Assembly (NCBI GenBank): GCA_002338515.1
Contig: DDIL01000080.1
Span: 1,969 to 65,968 of the forward strand
Source: Glaciecola sp. UBA1851
GTDB taxonomy: Bacteria; Pseudomonadota; Gammaproteobacteria; Enterobacterales; Alteromonadaceae
Direction: 5' to 3'
DNA: 64,000 bases
The translations under genes and the position numbers were made by a program. This document shows, piece by piece, positions 56,934 to 64,000 of the stretch (positions are counted from its first letter, which is position 1; each line of letters begins with the position of its first letter). The notes beneath the pieces are model-generated. The model did no database searches, was not told the origin of the DNA, and saw only the letters and a program-made list of their open reading frames with translations.

Positions 56934-57827
56934 ATGTGGTTCAAAAACCTTAAGTTATACCGATTTACCAGTGAATTCAAAATCGATGATGAAACATTAC
57001 AAACCATGTTAGAGTCTATGACTTTTCATCCATGCTCATCACAAGAAACCGCTAGTATGGGTTTCGTTAGCCCTATTCCCAAAGCGGAAAACCTTTATCA
57101 CAAGGCGAACTTAGATTATTTGTTTTGTTTGAAACGCGAACAAAAACTGTTACCAGCAAGCGTAGTGAATTCAGAACTGTCCTTAAAAATAGGTGAAATA
57201 GAATTAGATACCGGTAGCCCTGTTCCTAAAAAAGCACAAAAAGATCTAAAAGAAGAGATTACACAACGACTCTTGCCCCGGGCATTTAGCAAGTTTGGGC
57301 ATACACAAGGCTTTATATCGATTGATCAACAAATATTAATTGTGGATGCGTCGTCTGATTCTAGTGCAGAAGTATTTCTTGCTTGCTTGCGAAAAGCATT
57401 AGGTAGCTTACCTGTTGTTCCTTTAGCTAAATCTCAGCAACAACAAGTACTAACAAATTGGGTAGTCGATAAAACACCTGCACCTTTTGAATTAATGGAC
57501 GAAGCTGAGTTTCAGTCTAGCGCTGAAGATGGCGGAATTATTAGATGTAAGAAGCAAGAATTAAATGCAGATGAAGTTTTATCTCATATTGAAGCGGGTA
57601 AATTGGTTCACAAATTAGCAGTAAACTATGATGAAAAACTGACTTGTATTATTGAAGATGACTTGTCTATTAAACGTTTAAAATTTACTGACATTGTAAA
57701 AGAACAAACCGAAGATATTCCAAAAGAAGAGGTTGCAGCAAAAATAGATGCTGACTTTGTTTTATTTGCTAATGAAACAAAAACCTTAGTTAAAGCACTT
57801 CAAGATGTATTTGAGTTATCTGAGTAA
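56934..57827 (+). CDS. rdgC: Recombination-associated protein RdgC
   Basis: 297 residues from the ATG at 56934, which gives the family-typical MWFKNLKLYRFT start. Further family marks are LLPASVVN, IQRLLPRAF-like (TQRLLPRAFSKFG) and the C-terminal FVLFANE. RdgC is a ring-shaped DNA-binding protein that limits RecA-driven recombination. Its position divergent from phoB repeats an arrangement seen in other Gammaproteobacteria. The ribosome binding site is weak. Confidence 0.95.
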   Translation: MWFKNLKLYRFTSEFKIDDETLQTMLESMTFHPCSSQETASMGFVSPIPKAENLYHKANLDYLFCLKREQKLLPASVVNSELSLKIGEIELDTGSPVPKKAQKDLKEEITQRLLPRAFSKFGHTQGFISIDQQILIVDASSDSSAEVFLACLRKALGSLPVVPLAKSQQQQVLTNWVVDKTPAPFELMDEAEFQSSAEDGGIIRCKKQELNADEVLSHIEAGKLVHKLAVNYDEKLTCIIEDDLSIKRLKFTDIVKEQTEDIPKEEVAAKIDADFVLFANETKTLVKALQDVFELSE

Positions 57828-58014
57828 AGTGTATTTCGCTTGACGTTATTAACCTTTGTTAAGCGCTAAATTAAGGCCTGTTGAGCATTTGCACAAGTGT
57901 AATAATTAACGGGCCCTTATAAAACCTGCAAAAAATGACTTTTGGCATATGTTGAGTGAGATGGCTAAACTGCTATTCTTAACTTAAGAATTGAAAAGCA
58001 GGTAATATAGTAAG

Positions 58015-59166
58015 ATGCCAAAAATACAAATAACGTTGCAACAATGGTCGGCTATTGTAACTTGGGCGATTGTGTCAGGTTTCAGCTTGTACATTGTGTA
58101 TGTGTCAGACAAATTTGATACATTTCATATCGTAGTAAGTACATTGCTATGTTGCTTATTTATTATCTTATGGCTTGTGCTGACGAGCGACGATATTTTT
58201 ACGCATACTCAAAAAACTAGATTTATTCTCTTAGCTGCACTTTTTATCAATATTATTGGTATTTACTTTTTTATTCCTGTCGCCTTTGTCGCCATCTTTA
58301 TGGTTATATTTAGTTCTTGTTTGCTTTATTTTGTGAGTTTTAAAACCGCATTAATATTATCACCCTTTCTTGCCATCCCGCTTATCCTAATATACACATT
58401 TCATTGGGGTTACACCGACATGATCATGACCGGTTTTCTATTTTGGACATTTAACTTGTTCGGTTTAGTTATGGTACATACCAGTGTAAAAGAAAGGGAA
58501 GCTAGATTAGAAGCTGAACTTGCCTCACGGCAACTAAAAGCCACACAAGGCTTACTCAATGAAGCGGTTAAACAGGGTGAGAGAGTCAGAATCGCGCGAA
58601 ATATCCATGACTTATTAGGCCATCACCTCACAGCACTTACTATCAATTTGCAAGTAGCAGCGCGCAAATCAAACGGTGAATCTAAAGAGAGTATTGAACA
58701 GTGCCATCAGCTAGCAAAACTACTACTTAGTGATGTACGAGAAGCGGTAAGTGACATAAGAGATAAAAGTAAGATAGATTTACAAACAAGTATTCAGGAT
58801 ATGCTTATAAACCTTCCACATTTGAATGTGGAAATGAAGCTTGAACCACATCTTAAAATAGATGATATTCAGGTTGCTGATGCAATTATTAAAAGCATTC
58901 AAGAAACAATTACTAATACTATAAAGCATGCGAAGGGAGATACTATCAATATTAATATTAGCTCGGCTAATCAAAATAGCAATCAATCCAGCCAATTAAA
59001 TATTGAGATTAGCAGTAACGGAAAACTGCCTGAAAAGGTCATAATAGGCAATGGATTAACAGGTATTAAAGAACGTTTCTTGGCATTAGGTGGAAGCGCC
59101 AGTTTTACAATTAAAAATACTCTCTTTTATACACATCTAACCGTACCGGTAGCAGAAAATGATTAA
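58015..59166 (+). CDS. Sensor histidine kinase, NarL/DesK type (HisKA_3)
   Basis: 383 residues. About five or six membrane helices fill residues 10-160, followed by a coiled coil (EREARLEAELASRQL). HisKA_3 has His198 (ARNIHDLLGHHLTAL), and a short HATPase (QETITNTIKHA, GNGLTGI) follows. The topology resembles DesK-type kinases that sense membrane state, but the signal is not known. The last 8 bp overlap the start of the response regulator gene, giving translational coupling. Confidence 0.88.
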   Translation: MPKIQITLQQWSAIVTWAIVSGFSLYIVYVSDKFDTFHIVVSTLLCCLFIILWLVLTSDDIFTHTQKTRFILLAALFINIIGIYFFIPVAFVAIFMVIFSSCLLYFVSFKTALILSPFLAIPLILIYTFHWGYTDMIMTGFLFWTFNLFGLVMVHTSVKEREARLEAELASRQLKATQGLLNEAVKQGERVRIARNIHDLLGHHLTALTINLQVAARKSNGESKESIEQCHQLAKLLLSDVREAVSDIRDKSKIDLQTSIQDMLINLPHLNVEMKLEPHLKIDDIQVADAIIKSIQETITNTIKHAKGDTININISSANQNSNQSSQLNIEISSNGKLPEKVIIGNGLTGIKERFLALGGSASFTIKNTLFYTHLTVPVAEND

Positions 59167-59806
59167 CGTAATTTTAGTAGATGATCAAACACTTGTGAGG
59201 CAAGGAATTAAAAGTCTTTTGTCATTATCTGACCAAGTTAACGTTATTGCAGAAGCAGAAAATGGTGAATTAGCCGTTGACCTGATTAAAAGTAGATTAA
59301 ATGAAGTTGATGTTGTGCTTATGGACATACGAATGCCTAAAATGACAGGTATTCAAGCACTAGCAGAGTTAAAGCAAAAAGAAATAAATATACCTGTAAT
59401 TATGCTCACAACCTTTGATGATCATGAGTCGGTAATGCAAGCAATTAAAACCGGTGCCAAAGGGTATTTATTAAAAGATGTATCACTTGAAACTTTAGTA
59501 GACAGTATTCAAACAGTAAAAAGTGGTGAAACACTCATTCAACCAGCTATCACTGAAAGACTCATTCAAGGCCTTCAAGGACAAAAAGGCGAGTTTGAAG
59601 CTGCCGAATTACCAGAGCCACTAAGCAAAAGAGAAACTGAAATTCTGCGATTAATGGCAGCAGGATGCTCTAACAAAGAAATAGCCGATAGCTTGTTTAA
59701 ATCAGAAGGGACAATTAAAAATCAAGTGTCTAGCATACTTGGTAAGCTGGGTGTTAGAGACCGAACTAGAGCAGTGCTAAAAGCCATAGAAGCTGGCATG
59801 ATATAA
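59159..59806 (+). CDS. LuxR/NarL-type response regulator (DesR-like)
   Basis: 215 residues. The receiver has Asp56 (VVLMDIRMPKM) and Lys in YLLKD. The C-terminal LuxR helix-turn-helix (about 148-210) has LSKRETEILRLMAAGCSNKEI and RDRTRAVLKA. It is the partner of the overlapping kinase gene. Its targets are unknown; no lipid or transport genes are adjacent. The stop codon is about 18 bp from the 3' end of rnpB on the other strand. Confidence 0.9.
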   Translation: MINVILVDDQTLVRQGIKSLLSLSDQVNVIAEAENGELAVDLIKSRLNEVDVVLMDIRMPKMTGIQALAELKQKEINIPVIMLTTFDDHESVMQAIKTGAKGYLLKDVSLETLVDSIQTVKSGETLIQPAITERLIQGLQGQKGEFEAAELPEPLSKRETEILRLMAAGCSNKEIADSLFKSEGTIKNQVSSILGKLGVRDRTRAVLKAIEAGMI

Positions 59807-59824
59807 CGTCTTTTGTAAAAGTAT

Positions 59825-60188
<364 letters not shown>

Positions 60189-60195
60189 CGGCAGG

Positions 60196-60224
60196 AGTAT
60201 AATCTATTCTAGCTATAGTATGAA
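60196..60224 (-). promoter_or_regulatory. Probable rnpB promoter
   Basis: On the minus strand TTCATA (60224-60219), a 17-bp spacer and TATACT (60201-60196) lie just before the 5' end of rnpB. The -10 matches at five of six positions. Confidence 0.55.
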
Positions 60225-60233
60225 CATTAATTA

Positions 60234-60950
60234 CTAAACATTTGCGTTATGATAGATATTTTGTACATCATCACAATCATTTAGCATGTCCATAAACTTT
60301 TCAAACATTGGCATATCGTCATCATTGATGTCTTTGGTATCTTGAGGAACCCAGCTAATTTCTTCTATATCAAACTCAATTTCCTGAAAGCTTTCTATTA
60401 GCGCTGTTTTTGCTTTGAAAAACTCAGTATGAGGAACAAATACTGTAATTTGGTCGTCATCAAGTTCTACATCATTTACATCCACGTCTGCTTCTAAAAG
60501 GGCTTCAAACACTTCTTCATCATCATTGCCTTTAAAAGTGAAAATAGCCAAATGATCAAACATAAAAGCAGCGGAGTTTTGTGCGCCTAGTTTACTGTCT
60601 GTTTTAGTAAAACAGTTACGTACATCAGTAATAGTACGGTTTACATTATCAGTTAAGCAATCAACTATAACCATGCAACCACCTGGGCCAAATCCTTCAT
60701 ATCGAGCAGGAGCAAAATCTTCGCCTGCTCCACCTGCTGCTTTGTCAATTGCTTTGTCAATTACATGGGCGGGTACTTGGTCTTTTTTGGCTTTTTCAAT
60801 TAACCTGCGTAATGACAAATTTGCATCTGGGTCGGTACCACCGTTCTTGGCAATAACATAAATTTCTTTTCCATACTTCGAATACACTTTTGTTTTCGCA
60901 GCGGCTGTTTTAGCCATGGAAACTTTTCTTACTTCAAACTTTCTTCCCAT
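60234..60950 (-). CDS. YebC/PmpR family protein, YeeN type
   Basis: 238 residues, the length of E. coli YeeN, with the YeeN-like start MGRKFEV instead of YebC's MAGHSKW. It has [35 protein letters not shown] and the C-terminal DDVQNIYHN. The family (TACO1/YebC) acts at the ribosome to help translate proline-rich stretches and has also been described as a transcription regulator; YeeN's own role is less well known. It lies just upstream of rnpB on the same strand. Confidence 0.9.
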   Translation of the reverse strand: MGRKFEVRKVSMAKTAAAKTKVYSKYGKEIYVIAKNGGTDPDANLSLRRLIEKAKKDQVPAHVIDKAIDKAAGGAGEDFAPARYEGFGPGGCMVIVDCLTDNVNRTITDVRNCFTKTDSKLGAQNSAAFMFDHLAIFTFKGNDDEEVFEALLEADVDVNDVELDDDQITVFVPHTEFFKAKTALIESFQEIEFDIEEISWVPQDTKDINDDDMPMFEKFMDMLNDCDDVQNIYHNANV

Positions 60951-61238
60951 AAAATTCTCTTTATCACTATTTAATTAGTATTTTTTGTATGCGTATAATA
61001 ATAACATTTAATCCATAACTGTTAATACAAAAACCAATAAACATATGGTTTGCACAGCATAAATTGCCTTTTTTAGTATATTATTTAGTGTTATCGCTTA
61101 GCGATATTAGAAACATTTAAACTTTATTGTATGCTTTAGCGGCAAAATCCAACTGCCCTAGATATTCAGGTAACTCGAACAAACAACAAGGGATAACCTC
61201 AATTTGAGAGATTACACCCAATGATTTCTATAAGTAAA

Positions 61239-62336
61239 TTAAGATAAATGTGGTAAAGACAAATATTCTCTAGACTGCATTTCTTGTAATCGGCTTAAGC
61301 AGCGTTGAAATTCAAAATTTAACCGCCCTTTTGTATATAACTCTTCCGCCGGCACATCAGCAGAAATGATTAATTTTACTTTTCTTTCGTAAAATTCATC
61401 AATCATCGCAATAAATCGTCTCGCTATATCATCTTTACTCTCATCCATTTGTGTCACATTTGCAAGCAACACGGTTTGAAACTCTTTACTCAATTCAATG
61501 TAATCTGTTTGCGAGCGGGGCCCATCACACAAATCAAGAAATTCAAACATAATGACTGATTCTGCTTTTTTCATCGCGGGAATTTCGCGTCCTTCAATTT
61601 CAACCATTGTGTCTTCGTCATGATGTTCAGCGACTAATTGTTGAAAATAGGTATCTAAATTTTTCTGAGCTTGTTTATCAAGTGGAAAATGATAAATTTC
61701 AGCTTGCTCTAAAGTACGCATTCTATAATCGTTACCACTATCTACATTGACCACTCGAGTATGTTGATTAATTAAATCGATAGCGGGTAAAAACCTTGCT
61801 CGTTGCAATCCATTTTTATATAAGCCTTTTGGTTCAATATTGGAAGTAGCCACCAATACAATGCCTTCTTTGAATAAGGCTTGTATCAAAGTACCAAGAA
61901 TCATCGCATCAGTAATATCTGATACAAAAAATTCGTCAAAACAAATTATTTTTGTTTCACTGGCTATTTTTTTTGCGATTATTTGTAACGGGTCTTGTTG
62001 GTTATTTAGCTGTTTGAGCTCATTATGAACGCGATGCATGAAACGATGGAAATGCACTCGCATTTTATTATTAAACGGCAAACATTCGTAAAATGTATCA
62101 ACCAAATACGTTTTGCCGCGACCTACGCCTCCCCAAAAATAGATCCCTTGGATAGAAGGTTGAGTTATTTTCTTACCAAACTTTGATTTAAGTGTAACTC
62201 GCCAAGTCCGCTTTTTCTTTGGTTGGGTTAATTCGTCATATAACCGCTGAAGTTCTTTTACTGCATTCTCTTGGGCAGGATCGTACTGAAAGTCTATTAA
62301 CGATAAATCTTCTTGGTATTTTTCCCAAGGTGTCAT
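61239..62336 (-). CDS. zapE: Cell-division ATPase ZapE (AFG1 family)
   Basis: 365 residues. Walker A GGVGRGKT at residues 69-76, Walker B in ICFDEFFVSD (about 135), and the family's MRVHFHRFMHRVH and SEGIVLVATSN-like (KEGIVLVATSNIEP) and DEFYERKVKL motifs. ZapE is an AAA-type ATPase that acts on the Z ring during division. It is divergent from zapG and degQ, the same gene order as in E. coli (zapE, zapG, degQ). The 288 bp downstream up to the YeeN-type gene hold nothing recognised. Confidence 0.96.
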   Translation of the reverse strand: MTPWEKYQEDLSLIDFQYDPAQENAVKELQRLYDELTQPKKKRTWRVTLKSKFGKKITQPSIQGIYFWGGVGRGKTYLVDTFYECLPFNNKMRVHFHRFMHRVHNELKQLNNQQDPLQIIAKKIASETKIICFDEFFVSDITDAMILGTLIQALFKEGIVLVATSNIEPKGLYKNGLQRARFLPAIDLINQHTRVVNVDSGNDYRMRTLEQAEIYHFPLDKQAQKNLDTYFQQLVAEHHDEDTMVEIEGREIPAMKKAESVIMFEFLDLCDGPRSQTDYIELSKEFQTVLLANVTQMDESKDDIARRFIAMIDEFYERKVKLIISADVPAEELYTKGRLNFEFQRCLSRLQEMQSREYLSLPHLS

Positions 62337-62524
62337 TGATAATCCTTTTTAACGAAAGCTAGGTTAAAATGAAAATTATACAAGGCTATAAGAAATATTG
62401 CTTTATTAATTAAGCGTATGCCTTTAAAACTTGCGCTAATACCAATAATAACGTAAATACTACTTGCAACTAGTGAGACTATAGTAAAAGATCATAAGCA
62501 TACAAATATACACATGGAGACAGC

Positions 62525-62983
62525 ATGGACTTGATTACCTTAATATTGGGTGTTTTATTGGGCTTGGTTATAGGTGCAACAATAAGCGCACTATGGATGA
62601 ACAAACTACTCAAAAATAAAGCCTCTAATGCTAAAAATACTGAATCCGAGCTTAAGGCATTACTTGCTGAGCAAGCAAAAAATCATGTTCATAGAAGCCG
62701 CTCTGGTCTTGAACAAATTCGTCGCGAAATAACTCACCTTTTAGATGACGTAGATAATTACGAAAAAGGACTCAGTGTGCCAAGTAATGATGACAACAGT
62801 AATACATTTTTTGGTGAACATGCAACGGTGTTTTTACGTAATACTGAATTAGAAAAAAGTAAAAAAGAAGAAATAGTTAATACTGACAACCAACCTAAAG
62901 ACTTTGCTAATAGTGGTTCAGGTGTGTTTGTAGGTTCAAGCATAAGTGAACAAGCTGAAAAAATAGAAAAATCTAATAATTAG
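62525..62983 (+). CDS. zapG: ZapG/YhcB inner-membrane division protein
   Basis: 152 residues. One N-terminal membrane helix (about 4-24) is followed by a coiled coil (about 35-85) with REITHLLDDVDNYEKGL, and an acidic, low-complexity C-terminal half. This is the YhcB/DUF1043 family, which links cell division, elongation and envelope synthesis. GGAG lies 6 bp before the ATG. It stands between zapE and the Deg protease as in other Gammaproteobacteria. Confidence 0.92.
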   Translation: MDLITLILGVLLGLVIGATISALWMNKLLKNKASNAKNTESELKALLAEQAKNHVHRSRSGLEQIRREITHLLDDVDNYEKGLSVPSNDDNSNTFFGEHATVFLRNTELEKSKKEEIVNTDNQPKDFANSGSGVFVGSSISEQAEKIEKSNN

Positions 62984-63054
62984 CTTGTGATATGAACCAA
63001 TGCCCCTAAGTATAGGTCTGTATAAGGTACTATTATTTAGGAGTATTTAATTCA

Positions 63055-64000
63055 ATGAAGCAAATGATTCAAAAAGCAACACTAGGGGTTGCTTCCGCTA
63101 TATTTTTTGTTGCATTGTCTGCGACAGCCTCAGCAGGCATTCCATTTTTCTCAAAAAATGAGGTTCCTTCTCTTGCACCGATGCTGGAAGAAACCACTCC
63201 CGCAGTAGTGAGTATTGCGGTTAAAGGAACGCAAACGTCAAGGCAAGAAGTGCCGGAGATGTTTCGATATTTCTTTGGTGCCCCTAATGAGCAAGTACAA
63301 GAGCGGCCTTTTAGAGGATTAGGGTCAGGCGTTATCATAGATGCGAAGAACGGCTATGTGGTCACAAACAATCATGTTGTTGACAACGCAGATGAAATTC
63401 TTGTCAAACTAACTGACGGACGAGAACTAGTGGCAGAAAAGCTGGGCGCAGATGCGCAAAGTGATATAGCCTTATTAAAAATAGATAATGAAGACTTAGT
63501 TGATTTAAAGTTGGCGAATTCTGATGAATTACGAGTTGGTGATTTCGTCGTTGCGATTGGCAATCCATTTGGACTAAATCAGACCGTTACTTCTGGTATT
63601 GTCAGCGCCTTAGGCCGTTCTGGTCTTAACATAGGCGGATACGAGGACTTCATCCAAACTGATGCCGCTATTAACAGAGGCAACTCTGGTGGAGCGCTGG
63701 TAAGTCTTGAAGGCGAATTAGTGGGTATCAATACAGCAATTTACGGTCCTAATGGTGGTAACGTAGGCATTGGCTTTGCTATTCCGAGCAATATGATGAA
63801 AAGCTTAGTCGACCAAATTATTGAATTTGGTGAAGTAAGGCGTGGTTTATTGGGTATTTTAGGTGGAGATGTTGATGAAGCCTTAGCAGAAGCATTCAAC
63901 TCGGAAGTTAACATTGGTGCGTTTGTTAATGAAGTTGCCCCTGATACTGCGGCAGAAAAAGCAGGTCTGCAACCTGGCGATATCATCACAAAAATGAATG
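63055..64000 (+). CDS. degQ: DegQ/DegP-type periplasmic serine protease (cut by window end)
   Basis: The first 315 residues are present. A signal peptide ends near ASA-GI. The trypsin-like domain has the triad His107 (TNNHVVD), Asp137 (QSDIALL) and Ser211 (NRGNSGGAL), and the first PDZ domain begins near residue 280 (RRGLLGILGGDVD). The stretch before His107 shows a moderate LA loop (QEVPEMFRYFFGAPNEQ), nearer to DegQ than to the longer DegP loop. Position after zapG also supports DegQ. AGGAG lies 11 bp before the ATG; a second ATG three codons later is possible. The second PDZ domain is outside the window. Confidence 0.93.
   Translation, partial: MKQMIQKATLGVASAIFFVALSATASAGIPFFSKNEVPSLAPMLEETTPAVVSIAVKGTQTSRQEVPEMFRYFFGAPNEQVQERPFRGLGSGVIIDAKNGYVVTNNHVVDNADEILVKLTDGRELVAEKLGADAQSDIALLKIDNEDLVDLKLANSDELRVGDFVVAIGNPFGLNQTVTSGIVSALGRSGLNIGGYEDFIQTDAAINRGNSGGALVSLEGELVGINTAIYGPNGGNVGIGFAIPSNMMKSLVDQIIEFGEVRRGLLGILGGDVDEALAEAFNSEVNIGAFVNEVAPDTAAEKAGLQPGDIITKMN

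Noticed and set aside
63069..63989. Three minus-strand ORFs opposite the Deg protease
   Set aside because: They are shadows of the strongly conserved protease frame.

Overview
The window is about 64 kb of AT-rich chromosomal DNA from a Gammaproteobacterium, most likely a marine member of the Alteromonadales. I base this on the gene content and order: a degQ-zapG-zapE block, phoB and rdgC transcribed divergently, a Vibrio-type TonB2 operon (DUF3450, TtpC, ExbB, ExbD, TonB, TPR), several large TonB-dependent receptors, and an acs locus with a CrbS/CrbR regulatory pair. I see no prophage, insertion sequence, CRISPR array, tRNA or rRNA. The one stable RNA gene is RNase P RNA (rnpB, minus strand, about 59.8-60.2 kb). 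Species cannot be named from the sequence alone.

Layout. 0-6 kb: two surface lipoproteins (one cut by the window edge, one with FG-GAP repeats), a DUF3192 protein, an Amidase_3 enzyme without signal peptide, a membrane protein and a ChrR-type cupin. 6-13 kb: a leftward signalling cluster of H-NOX haem sensor, soluble hybrid kinase, response regulator and GGDEF-EAL protein, a likely nitric-oxide to cyclic-di-GMP route. 13-19 kb: polysaccharide genes (ManC, sulfotransferase, small secreted protein, O-antigen ligase-like protein, VpsP-like TPR protein). 19.7-28.9 kb: a histone-deacetylase-like enzyme, an orphan BrxR/CapW-like WYL regulator with a palindrome upstream, a TerB-like protein, an Oar-like TonB receptor, uridine kinase with NupC transporter, and a 2-oxoglutarate oxygenase.

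28.9-41.1 kb is an acetate and acetyl-CoA neighbourhood: CrbS (SLC5 transporter-kinase), CrbR, acetyl-CoA synthetase, then an operon of acetyl-CoA hydrolase/GNAT fusion, deacetylase, Tas-like reductase and Na/Pi cotransporter. Acs keeps the lysine motif that is reversibly acetylated in other bacteria, and both an acetyltransferase domain and a deacetylase lie close by, as in the Bacillus acuA-acuC arrangement.

41.3-56.8 kb looks like a phosphate-linked uptake region. It holds the TonB2 operon, a small outer-membrane protein, a TonB receptor with a 930-residue duplicated beta-helix lipoprotein, a PstS-like protein, PhoR and PhoB. Pho-box-like sites, scored by eye against the E. coli 18-bp consensus, lie 51-64 bp upstream of phoB (16/18), the lipoprotein-receptor operon (14/18, with a 16/18 site in reverse orientation beside it) and the TonB2 operon (16/18). 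This suggests that PhoB co-induces an outer-membrane receptor, its lipoprotein partner and the TonB motor, which is the most interesting hypothesis in the window. 56.9-64 kb is mostly conserved housekeeping: rdgC, a DesK/DesR-like pair, rnpB, a YeeN-type protein, zapE, zapG and the start of a Deg protease.
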